Assembly (NCBI GenBank): GCA_949130495.1
Contig: OX422218.1
Span: 39,611,651 to 39,675,650, forward strand
Length of the DNA stretch: 64,000 nucleotides
From: Sambucus nigra
Taxonomy: Eukaryota; Streptophyta; Magnoliopsida; Dipsacales; Adoxaceae
Direction of reading: 5' to 3'
This document shows positions 33,532 through 44,512 of the stretch, one piece after another. The translations under genes and the position numbers were made by a program. The first letter of the stretch is position 1. The number at the start of each line of letters is the position of its first letter. The notes beneath the pieces were generated by a model, which was not told where the DNA came from, made no database searches, and worked only from the letters and a program-made list of their open reading frames with translations.

Positions 33532-35745
33532 CTGTGAGGTTCCATGCGCGCCTGAGTGAGCCAGGCAATAGGTAGATTCGCGTGATGGGTCTTCCCCTGC
33601 ACCTATGGGGGGAAGAAGTTTTTAAAGCTGTTGGTGATAAATGTGGAGGCTTTGCAAGAGTTGACCATGCTATCTTAATAGGGGAGGAGTTGCGCTGGGC
33701 TAGAATCCTCGTACATGGGATGGAGCTCCTCCCAACCAAAATAACCATCGCTAGTGTGGGCTGGGTGTTTGTTTTAACCATCTGTGAGGACGTTCAGTTA
33801 TGTATAAGTGGTGCTGTAGCAACTCAAATAGAGGAATGCATTTTGTTATCATTCGAGGTTCCTCATGCAAATGGGCAACTTCAGACGACATACAATTCTA
33901 GAAAAGAGGTGAACTGTGTCGCCGTGGAGGTGCCTAAGCAGGCGGCGACCTACGTAGCAGGTTGTGGTAAATGTGATGGAGGCAGGGAATTCGCACCTGG
34001 GCATGCTGAGCTGTATACTACGGACATTACGACTACGGTTTCGACAGCAACGCTCAAAACAGGAATAGGAGGGGAACTCATCGGAGGCATCATGGAGGAA
34101 AAACAAAAGCTCGTCAGCGAGGGAATACTGCAGACCGGTAAACCGGATATAGGGGTAGGGAATCCAAAGCTAATGCCGATTACTGCGTCAGCTGGATGGA
34201 AAGCCGACGATAGTAGCATCCCCGCACAGGTATGGGCGGTTGAGACACTGTTGACCGATGGCGAGGACTCAGCATGGAACAAAGAGGACAGCCCTAGTTC
34301 GGACGCTGCACGCGTATGCAGGTCAGACTTGGAGTTGGGTCCAACAAAAATTGATCAGCGTGTAGGGTGTAAAGTATTTAATATAGTGAAAGACACTACA
34401 AAAGGGATAGAACCATATGTGAGTGGAACATTTATTAATTGTATAGAAGGGACAAAACAGGATGGAAGGGCATAGTGCCACATTGACAACGCATGTGTGG
34501 AAAAAAATAGTTTATTTAAGGAAAAAGGGTGGATTTCTGTAAAGGGTAATAAAGATCTCAATAATCAGTCTCTAGATGGTGGGGTAGAATTATTAGATAG
34601 CAATAGTAGGGTATCTGTCTGTACTCATATATCACTTTCGGCTTATGCGGAATTGGAAAATGATTGCGCGGGGGTTATTCCTGAAAGGGATGTACAAGTG
34701 GAAAATTATTTAGTCAGTGGCGGATCTCGGGGGATCGAAACCAGGAAGAAATTATTTATTTTAGCCAGGTAAAGGGTTAAACAAGTGGCAGTTAATGGGA
34801 GGATCCCTATTTCAGGTGTCAAAACTACGCATGTTGTCAATATGGGTGGATTTGTCAACTCAGACTAGGGGACAATGTGTGAGGATTATAAAGAATGTTG
34901 TTCTAACAAACGTGGTGGTTTATTAAACAATTTGTGCAACAATAGCATGGGGACCATACCAAATTCCAAGAAAAAATATCATGTGTCACGGGGGCATTAT
35001 GATGGAGGCAATAAAATCAGAGAGAGGAGTTAAGGAAAAAGCACGGGTCAGAGGTGTTCATTGAAAAAAATAGAGGGAAGAATGACATTTATCTCGGAAC
35101 GTCCTTGTCAAATCTCAAAAATATTAAGGCGTTTAGTAGTGTGAGAAAAAAAGGAATAAAAGGCATGGCAATGGGGCAATGTAGTGAGTGGGAAAAAGCG
35201 ATGGTGGTGGCTAGCGAAATGTCGACGGGGGATAGTAAAAAAGAGGATGCGTCTTTTCAGGAACTAAACGATTCGAGACTATTGGTAGAGTTAGAGATTC
35301 CAAACCATCAAGAAATTATTAATACTAATGAGGAAGAAGGCTGGGACGAAGATCCGATGGGATGGAGGGAGGACTTATTAGGATCTTTAGCAACGATGCG
35401 GGAATTGTTTTTAAGGGGTGCGAGATGGAGGGGGCCTTCCTTTCTGTGTGGGAGGCGACTTCAATGTGGTGCGATTCGGAACTGAAAGAAGCAACGGTGA
35501 TAGAATTGATCGATATATGAGAGATTTCTCTGATTTCATTAACGAGATGGAGCTAATGGACTTACCCCTAGAAGGGGGTTTGTTTACCTGGTCGAGCCTC
35601 AGGGATATGTTGTCTTTATCTCGACTAGAAAGATTTCTTATATCATAGGGTTAGGAGGAGCATTTTCCTGGTGTAATCTAGTCTTGTTTACCTAGGTTGA
35701 CGTCGGATCATTGTCCTATTCTTCTTGAATGTGGGGGATGGAGGT
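33532..35745 (+). pseudogene. LINE-2 remnant, copy 3
   Basis: Near-identical to 1260-3472. The frame 33582-34475 (297 residues) stays open where copy 1 has a stop at 1628 (TAG/TGA differences in TTCTAGAAAAG versus TTCTTGAAAAG). Further frames are 34497-34772 (ended by a TAA that is CAA in copy 1), 35054-35485 and 35418-35648, the last carrying the endonuclease half (VGGDFNVVRF, GGLFTWSS, LSRLERFLIS). Cut at 35745 and joined to satellite, as in copy 1 but without the extra 13-bp filler seen there. Confidence 0.8.
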
Positions 35746-37386
35746 AATCTAGTCTTGTTTACTCTATGTACATATATACATATTTTGCATCTAATAATTA
35801 CAACTAGGAATTAGGTTATAAATCTACAGTATATGTGTAAATGGGTCCAATGAGAAAATGAATTAATTAAAAGAATTAAATTTCAATGTTCCCCTTAAAA
35901 AAAAGATTGTATGAGAGATTTTTTATTATTTTTTTCAATTTATAACAAGATAAAGTCGAAACATTCTTTGGGTCCGGGAATGTGGGTCCGCTCCAGCGGC
36001 ACTAATTAATGGCAATTTTTTTTCATTAGTTAAAAAAACTGTTTAATAGATTTTTTTTATTAATAAACATAGCTTTTATTATTTAAGAAAAAAATATTTT
36101 TTTCATAATTTTAATTAAAAGTTGTTTAATTTTAATGAAAAAATGTTTTTTTAAAAAAAAAACTGTTTTTTTTTTTTTGTATCAAAAACTATTTTATATC
36201 CACAAAATAATACAAAACTTAAAATAAAAAAGAAAAAAAAAAGAAAACCCAAATGCGGTCGCCAGACGGGCTACAAGGCGGTACATATAAACTTTCACTT
36301 CTATAAATACAAGAAATATCTTCATTTTAAATATTGAGTGAAAGAATAGTTTTAAATACTTTATATTCCTAATCGAGTCGCACAGAGTATCAAAGATTAT
36401 CGGATCGTGGGACACGCATATTGAGAGATCATTTCATTTTGGAAGATAGACTCTCATTTTTCATTATTGTAACTCAAGATATGAATGCGTCTGAGTACCA
36501 ATGATACTTCAATTGATATTTCTTACGAATTTGAGTACTTCTGATGAACCAACTCATTTGAATGCCTATCATGAATTTTTTTACTACCAAAACTCCAATG
36601 ATACACCTGCTAAATTGAATACCCGATCCAACACCATTTCCTGAATACTAATTTTATAACTCGCATGATGAAACCACAAACACTATTTGCCCTATTTTAT
36701 TTTCTTCAACTAAACTCACACGCTTCCCAACATTGGCATTCACTATCTCCTATATCTTCCACACACGCCAAACCAAAATCGTCTTCCACTACTATTTATA
36801 ACAAAAAATTTAGGACATTCTAAAATCCGTAAGATATATCTACTTAAGACTCATAATTATGTTTTTGGGTTGAATTCTTGTTGAGTTTTGTTGTTTATAT
36901 AACGTAACACAATATTATAAAGTACTTAAATTGTTCAGAAAAGTTTACACTTTGATATGTTGTCGAATTTGTCATCAATTATTTTAATAGTCAAATGAAA
37001 AAATATATTTTGCATCTAATAATTACAACTAGATATTAGGTTATAAATCTTTAGCATATGTGTAAATGGGACCAATGAGAATACGAATTCCATAAAAGAA
37101 TTAAATTTCAATGTTCCCCTTAAAAAACAGATTGTATTAGAGAATTTTTTTTTATATTTTTAAATTTAGAACAAGATAGAGTCAAAACATTATTTGGGAG
37201 TGGGAATGTGGGTCCGCTCCAATGGCACTAATTAATCGCGATATTTTTTCATTAATTAAAAATCACTTTTATACATTTTTTTATTAATAAACATAGTTTT
37301 TATTATGTATAATTTTTTAAATTTTAATTAAAAGTTGTTTAACTTTAATAAAAAAACTTTTTTTTAATATAAAAAACTGTTTTTAT
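35746..37386. repeat. 1.2-kb satellite, unit B counterpart of 3473-5124
   Basis: Anchors GCATCTAATAATTACAACTA are at about 35789 and 37016 (period 1227). Few differences from unit A. No gene. Confidence 0.8.
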
Positions 37387-37408
37387 TGTAGAATTTAATA
37401 ACTCAATA
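37387..37408 (-). mobile_element. 22-bp copia LTR stub (unit B)
   Basis: Identical position and break as 5125-5146, preceded by TTTAT. Confidence 0.75.
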
Positions 37409-38155
37409 CTTCAGACGACATACAATTCTAGAAAAAGAAGTAAACTGTGTCGCCGTGGAGGTGTCGAAGCAGGCGACGACCTACGTAGCGGGTTGTGGTA
37501 AATGCGATGGAGGCAGGGAATTCGCACCTGGGCATGCTGAGGTGTATACAACGGACATTACGACTACGGCTTCGATAGCCACGCTAAAAAAAAGAACAGG
37601 AGGGGAACTCCTCGGAGGCATCATGGAGGAGAAACAAAAGGTCGTCAACGAGGGAATACTGCAGACCAGTAAACCGGAGAGAGGGGTAGGGAATGCGAAG
37701 CTTGTGACGATTATGGCGTCAGTTGGAATGAAAGCCGACGACACTAGCATCCCCGCCCAGGGATGGACGGTTGAGACACTGTTGCCCGATGGCGAGGACT
37801 CATCATGGAACAAAGCGGACAACCCCAGTTCAGACGCTGCATGAGTATGCAGGCCAGACTTGGAGTTTGGTCCAACCGAAATTGATCAGCGTGTAGGGTG
37901 CAAAGTATTTAATATAGTGAAAGACATTACAAAAGGGATAGAACCGGGTGTGAGTGGAACAGTTATTAATTGTATAGAAGGGACAAAAAAGGATGGAAGG
38001 GCACAGTGCCACATTGACAACGCATGTGTGGAAAAAAATATTTTATTTAAGGAAAAATGGGGGATTTCTGTAAAGGGTAAAGAAGATCTCAATAATCACT
38101 CTCTAGATAGTGGGGAAGAATTATTAAATAGCAACAGTAGGGTATTTGGACTAGT
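37409..38155 (+). pseudogene. LINE-2 ORF1 internal fragment (unit B)
   Basis: Counterpart of 5147-5893 (frames 37455-37844 and 37860-38282). Same interruption by TGA near 37843. Confidence 0.75.
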
Positions 38156-39086
38156 GGGTGACTTAGTAACCTTTTGGACTAGGTTTAAGTATTTGGACTT
38201 GTACGATGAGAGTTGTTGCGCTAAACATATTACATGGAATATTCGGGATGATACTATGATACGTCTGAGAGTTAAGATATAGGGCTAGTGTAGACCTATA
38301 TTAATACGATGATTACCTAAGTTGTCTGATTACTTAGTATATGGATTACTATGTGTATGACATACCTACCATATTTGCTATCACGGGAGGTTGAAAAACC
38401 AAACGCTGAGGGAGCGAACATGTATACAGGAAGTATACAAAGCATAAAAAAATAAGGGCAACTTGAAAAAAACAGACAGATACCCCGTCATACAAATTCC
38501 TAAACTATACCCCCGGTCTTATCTCCTTCATAAACTCAACGACCTCCTGAGTCGTGACGGAGATCTTCCCCTTGGACCAGCTAAGAAGGTTGCTTAAAAA
38601 TAGATAACGAAGTCTCGAAGTCGCCAACTCAATACCTTCGAAACAACGAGTATTCCTCTCCTTCCATATCATCGACATAATGCAATGAGGAACCAAATGC
38701 CAAACCCGTTTGTCTCCCTCCCACCCCCAATGAGGCTTCCACGCCTCTAAAAGAGACTTCACAGATGCTTTGAACTCTTCCTGCCAAACCCGTTTTCAAA
38801 CATCACTTCCTGCCAGAAACCTTTGTCACCACAACCGATCCAAATTCTCTTTGAACTCTTCTTTGTAAGATCTGCCTCAAGACACACACGAGCAACGCTT
38901 GGTCTATTAATCTCCACAGTGGAAGCACCAGTTTTTAGAGGTTTTCCAATCAGTTGTGCAATGGAATACAAAGATGATTTTGAGAAAAAATGAATGGGTA
39001 AATGAGGAAAAGACACCCATATGGGAGTTAGGTTACTCTCAATCTCTGGACAAAAATAAGGTGTCCATTTGAATATCCTCATTGGA
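38156..39086 (-). pseudogene. LINE-3 remnant, truncated (unit B)
   Basis: Matches 5894-6824. The ORF2 tail (38762-38505, IWKERNTRCFEG) and DUF4283 core (MRIFKWTPYFCPEIES, RPSVARVCLEADL) are present. At 39086/39087 the sequence switches inside DUF4283 to LINE-1 C-terminal sequence, making a chimeric minus frame 39181-38759 that starts with LINE-1 (VNNGKNLDPPVQQENHVQL). The switch lies in CATTGG|AGCCACATG with only 1-2 bp of possible overlap. Confidence 0.78.
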
Positions 39087-40078
39087 GCCACATGTGGAGT
39101 TGAGGTGTAATTTAATCTAGCTAACTGTACGTGATTTTCCTGCTGAACAGGTGGATCCAAATTTTTTCCATTATTCACCACGTGTACAGTTGGAGCTTCT
39201 TGACTTAAGGATATATAGCCACCTGCATCATTAGCCCTAGCATCTAACCCAAAATTCTCTCAGGTAGAGATATGTTTGCCTACAAGCTCTTTTTCCATCT
39301 TATTATTCATGTGAGTTCCATTTTTTTTGAAAAAATGAAAATGTTTTTTCGTACCTTGGTTAGAAACTCTTTGAGGTTTCCCGGATCCATGATGGGATTT
39401 ATGCTTGACATTTTTACAATTTGAAATTGTGTGTCCAACACTTCCACCATAATCACAAAAAGGTAGGGTATTCACAAAGGAAACTTTTATTGGAATTTTC
39501 TCATTTTCAACTTCAACCACCACAACAGTAGGAAGATTGAAAGAAAAATCACCTTCAATAAGAACCGTAACATATAAACCATACTTTTGGTTAATTGTAG
39601 ATGAGTCGTTTCGAATGGGGATTCCAATGCCGCGAGCAATTTTCAATAATAATCCCTGGTGCCAAAAAACTACAGGTAAATCCAAAAATCGAACCCAAAC
39701 ATGGACATATGAGGAAACAAAAGATGAGGGGTTAAAGTTTGGACACCTATGAAAAATTAAAAAAAAAAAATTCTAATTTTAAGGGGCCAGGCATCCATGA
39801 CCTTGAAAGATCTTCTTGAGAATCAATGTAAATAGTATAATATCCTTTACCTTTGGGAGTAAGCTTTAATGGATTTTGAGGCAGCCCTGTTTTTGAGGTA
39901 ATTTTCGTCAACTCCTCTGTAGTTGGAACATGCTTGCTCTTCTCTAAAATCAACCTTCCCAACAATCTACATTTAAAAGATCGAAGTGACTCCGTGTAGA
40001 CATTTTCAGAGATCTTAATAACAGGAGTGTCGTGATGATAGTGGGGCTGAGGTAGATCGTGAAAGTAAGAAGACATCT
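39087..40078 (-). pseudogene. LINE-1 ORF1 remnant, copy 4
   Basis: Minus strand, frames 40076-39747 and 39685-39260. DUF4283 landmarks (LLGRLILEKSKHVPTTEEL, IARGIGIPIRNDSS) and knuckle FCDYGGSVGHTISNC. A frame break lies near 39760 in an A-rich stretch. Closest to copy 2 but with many differences. Its 3' part is replaced by LINE-3 at 39086. Confidence 0.8.
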
Positions 40079-43009
40079 GTGAGGTTCCATGCGCGCCTGA
40101 GTGAACCAGGCAATAGGTGGATTCGCGTGATGGGTCTTCCCCTGCACCTATGGGGGGAAGAAGTTTTTAAAGATGTTGGTGATAAATGTGGAGGCTTTGC
40201 AAGAGTTGACCATGTTATCTTAATAGGGGAGGAGTTGCGCTGGGCTAGAATCCTCGTACATGGGATGGAGCTCCTCCCAACCAAAATAACCATCGCTAGT
40301 GGGGGCTCGGTGTTTGTTTTAACCATCTGTGAGAATGTTGAGTTATGTATAAGTGGTGCTATTGCAACTCAAATAGAGGAATGCACTTTGTTATCATTCA
40401 AGGTTCCTGATGCAGATGGGCAACTTCAAACGACATAAAATTCTAGAAAAGAGGTGAACTGTGTCGCCGTGGAGGTGCCTAAGTAGGCGACGACCTACGT
40501 AGCGGGTTGTGGTAAATGCGATGGAGGCAGGGAATTCGTACCTGGGTATGCTGAGCTGTATACTACGGACATTACGACTACGACTACGACTTCGACAGCA
40601 ACGCGCAAAACAGGAATAGGAGGGGATCTCATCGGAGGCATCTTGGAGGAGAAACAAAAGGTCGTCTGCGAGGGAATACTGCTGACCAGTAAACCGGAGA
40701 TAGGGGTATGGAATGGGAAGCTTGTGCCGATTACGGCGTCAGTTGGATGGAAAGCCGACGATAGTAGCATCCCCGCATAGGGATGGGAGCTTGAGACACT
40801 GTTGACCGATGGCGAGGACTCAGCATGGAACAAAGCGGACAACCCCAGTTCAGAGGCTGCACGCGTATGCAGGCCAGACTTGGAGTTGGGTCCAACAAAA
40901 ATTGATCAGCGTGTAGGGTGTAAAGCATTTAATATAGTGAAAGACACTACAAAAGGGATAGAACCAGGTGTGAGTGGAACAGTTATTAATTTTATAGAAG
41001 GGACAAAAAAGGATGGAAGGGCACAGTGCCACATTGACAACGCATGTATGGAAAAAAATAGTTTATTTATGGAAAAAGGGTGGATTTATGTAAAGGGTAA
41101 TAAAGATCTCAATAATCAGTCTCTAGATGGTGGGGTAGAATTATTAAATAGCAGTAGTAGGGTATATGTCTCTACTCACATGCCACTTTCTGCTTATGCG
41201 GAATTGGAAAATGAGTGCGCGGGGGTTATTCCTGAAAGGGATGTACAAGTGGAAAATTATTTAGTCAGTGGCGGATATCGGGGGATCAAAACTAGGAAGA
41301 AATTATTTATTTCAGCCAGGCAAAGGGTTAAACAAGTGGCAGTTAATGGGAGGATCCCTATTTCAGGTGTCAAAACTACGCATGATGTCAATATGGGTGG
41401 ATCTGTCAACTCAAACAAGGGGACAATGTGTGAGGATTATAAAGAATGTTGTTCTAACAAACGTGGTGGTTTATTAAACAATTTGTGCAGCAATAGTGTG
41501 GGGACCATACCAAATTCCAAGCAAAAATATCATGTGTCACGGGGGCATTATGATGGAGGCAATAAAATCAGAGAGGGGATGTTTTCGTCTGAGAAGAGGG
41601 TTAAATTAGTAAATATTAATCTGGGGGGGGGGGGGGGGAGAAAATAAGGAAGGAAGGGAGTTAAGGAAAAGGCACGGGTCAGAGGTGTTCATGGAAAAAA
41701 ATAAATGGAAGAATGACGTTTATCTCGGATCGTCCTTGTTAAATCTCAAAAATATTAAGGCGTTTAGTAGTGTGGGAAAAAAAGGAATAAAAGACAAGGA
41801 AGTGGGGCAATGTAGTGAGGGGGAAAAAGCGATGGTGGTGGCTAGCGAAATGTCGACGGGGGATAGTAAAAAAGAGGATGCGTCTTTTCAGGAACTAAAC
41901 GATTCAAGACTATGGGTAGAGTTAGAGATTCCAAACCAGGAAGAAATTATTAATACTAATGAGGACGAAGGCTGGGACGAAGATCCGATGGGATGGAGGG
42001 AGGACTTATTAGGATCTTTTAGCAACGATGAGGGAATTGTTTTTAAGGGGTGCGAGATGGAGGGGGCCTTCCTTTCTGTGTGGGAGGCGACTTCAATGTG
42101 GTGCGATTCGGAACGGAAAGAAGCAACGGTGGTAGAATTGATCGATATATGAGAGATTTCTCTAATTTCATTAACGAGATGGAGCTAATGTACTTACCCC
42201 TAGAAGGGGGTTTGTTTACTTGGTCGAGCCTCAGGGATATGTCGTCTTTATCTCAACTAGAAAGATTTCTTATATCATAGGGTTAGGAGGAGCATTTTCC
42301 TGGTGTAATCCAGTCTTGTTTACCTAGGTTGACGTCAGATCATTGTCCTATTCTTCTTGAATGTGGGGGATGGAGGCAAAGGAGGATTCCGTTTATATTT
42401 GAGAATATGTGGCTCAAGGAACCGAATTTTGAGGATAGAGTTAGAGATTGGTGGCTTGGATATGAGGTGGAAGGGAACACTAGTTTCAGATTGGTTGTAA
42501 AGCTAAGTTTGCTCAAAGAAGATTTAAGGAAGTGGAACAGAGAAGTGTTAGGTAATATTTAGGTGGTTTTAACAAGTTTGATGAAGGAGATAAGAAGTCT
42601 TGATGAGAAAGAAGAGACATACATGATATCGGAAGAGGAGAGGAGAGTTAGAGAGACTAAAAAGGGGGAGTTAGGGAAGAGGTTAATTCAGGAAGAAATC
42701 AGTTGGCGACAAAAACCCAGGGCTCTATGGTTGAGGGAAGGAGAATCGAATACTAAGTTCTTTAACAAAGCCGCAAATGCCCACCGACGCGGGAACTTTA
42801 TAGGGAAAATTGAAGTGGGGGGGGGGGGGAGGTGTTCAAAGAGGCGAGTGAGGCGAGGGGGTCCAAGTGGGGGGAGAGGTGTTCGAAGAGACACTTTGTG
42901 TAATTGGAAAGTTAACTCAAGATTTTGGGATTTTATTACAAGGCAAAAAGATAGGCGTTATAATTACAAAGCGGTCTTCTGCCAAAATATTTACAATATT
43001 ATTTTATAA
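40079..43009 (+). pseudogene. LINE-2 remnant, copy 4
   Basis: Same order as copy 2: DUF4283 half (40079-40438), ORF1 remainder (40802-41647, 41685-42152), endonuclease half (42050-42280, VGGDFNVVRF, SDHCP motif intact at about 42338), pre-RT region (42329-42562 then 42563-43009 after an in-frame TAG; EEISWRQKPRALWLREGESN). G homopolymers at about 41624-41638 and 42818-42830, and a ~51-bp local duplication near 42822-42875 (GAGGTGTTCAAAGAGG / GAGGTGTTCGAAGAG), disrupt it further. No reverse transcriptase. Confidence 0.83.
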
Positions 43010-44512
43010 AAACTGGCAGTGTTATCTTGAAAAAAGTAGCAGTGGTTTAAATAACAATATTAAAATGCTATTTTATTTAAATTGAATATCTAATGTTACG
43101 GACTAAACGTGGTATACTAGTTTGGTCCTAGCGAGGGCATACATGTATAAATGACGGTAAATAAAGAGATGTATATCAAAGGAATCCCTATTGAAGGCCA
43201 GAACGTAAGTTTGCACCAAGATCTACTATAAAATGTATGCACTAATTTTCCCAATCGCCCCAACTCCAATGTTCCACCAAAATACCTCAACGAGGGTCTA
43301 TGCCTTCTGCGACCATATTGTGTTGACCAGAATAAGCTTAAAAACAAAGAATATAATACTTCTACTTAGATGAAACTAAAATATATATGTTTTGAACTGT
43401 AATGTACACTACTCAAATCAGAATGATACGCGTTGAGTAAAATTAGTAAAATATGCTTTGGGCAAGGTCGTTTTGAGTAGGGTGTTAAAGTAAAAATAAT
43501 TTCTTTTCATGAAACCAATAATAAAAATATATGAAATCGATGGTCATCATAAACGTTTCAAATGCATAAATACGCCTACAAAACCTCTAAAACTCGAAGA
43601 ATGTGGGAATGTAATGCATGTTGAAAAGTCGGCTAACCAACGTGCATCATCGTTTACATCGATTGGCCAAAATTTCTTTGTAGGTGTCTATCAGTGGGCC
43701 AATGTGCATCATTTCAGTGTCGATTGGCTGACTTGACTTTGTGCATTGTGTCGGCTGACCGAGGTGCAGCGTCGTTTGGGAAATTGTGCCTTTATAACCT
43801 AAATATAATATACATACATGCAATCAAATAATTTATTAAAGAAAATGCATTTTTTTTTTAAATGAAGTTCACGCTTGTTTCAAAATATGCACTACAAATG
43901 TAACAATGTACAAGGACTGCATTTTTGTTCCGCAACCGCCCCAATTTGGATTTTACATTTTATGGGAAGAAAAAGAAATCTATAAAAATAAGGTACTAAA
44001 TAGTTTGGTCACAAAAATTTAAATAATTACTCAAGTAAAAAACTGATGTTGGAAAAATTTAATCTATGGTCTAAAAATACGATGTACAAATCAATGTATA
44101 GAATAAGCATCACGATGAAACCACGTTCTGCAACAATAAAAAAATTGAAATAAAATAGAGAAAACACACAACCTTACAAAAACCCAATTTTAAAATAGCA
44201 GAAAACACTATCAGATTCCTAATTCCCCCATGTGTTCGTTATTCAGACCAACAAAAAAATTATGCTACATTCTTGGGTTAATATTAGGAAAAATGACATT
44301 GTTTTTGTCAACTACATAAAATTTTCCTTTTATGCTCAATATAAGTTTCATTTTACCATCTATTTATCATGATGTACAACGAAAGATAGATATTATTCAA
44401 CACAAGAGAACCAACTAAAGACATCACAACAATTTCTTATCCTATGAAATGAACTGTAATATTATGATACAATGCCATTACGAAATCTGTACAAATTATA
44501 TGTAAAAAAAAC
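43010..44512. repeat. Repeat block T, copy in unit B
   Basis: Counterpart of 15941-17400. The minus frame 43347-43117 stays open as in unit A, with about a dozen differences. Ends at AAAAAAACTTA, where a truncated copia LTR begins. Confidence 0.6.

Noticed and set aside
33470..33781. Minus-strand frames of 60-115 residues repeated over every LINE-2 copy
   Set aside because: They are antisense shadows of the LINE-2 ORF1, which has recognisable DUF4283 motifs on the plus strand.
36194..36415. Recurring 64-93 residue minus frame in each 1.2-kb satellite unit (also 3873-4154, 48906-49157, 52080-52313, 53313-53507, 54538-54771)
   Set aside because: It persists because units are similar. It begins in variable context, ends in poly-A-derived Phe/Lys runs, and shows no domain. 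I could not test dN/dS.
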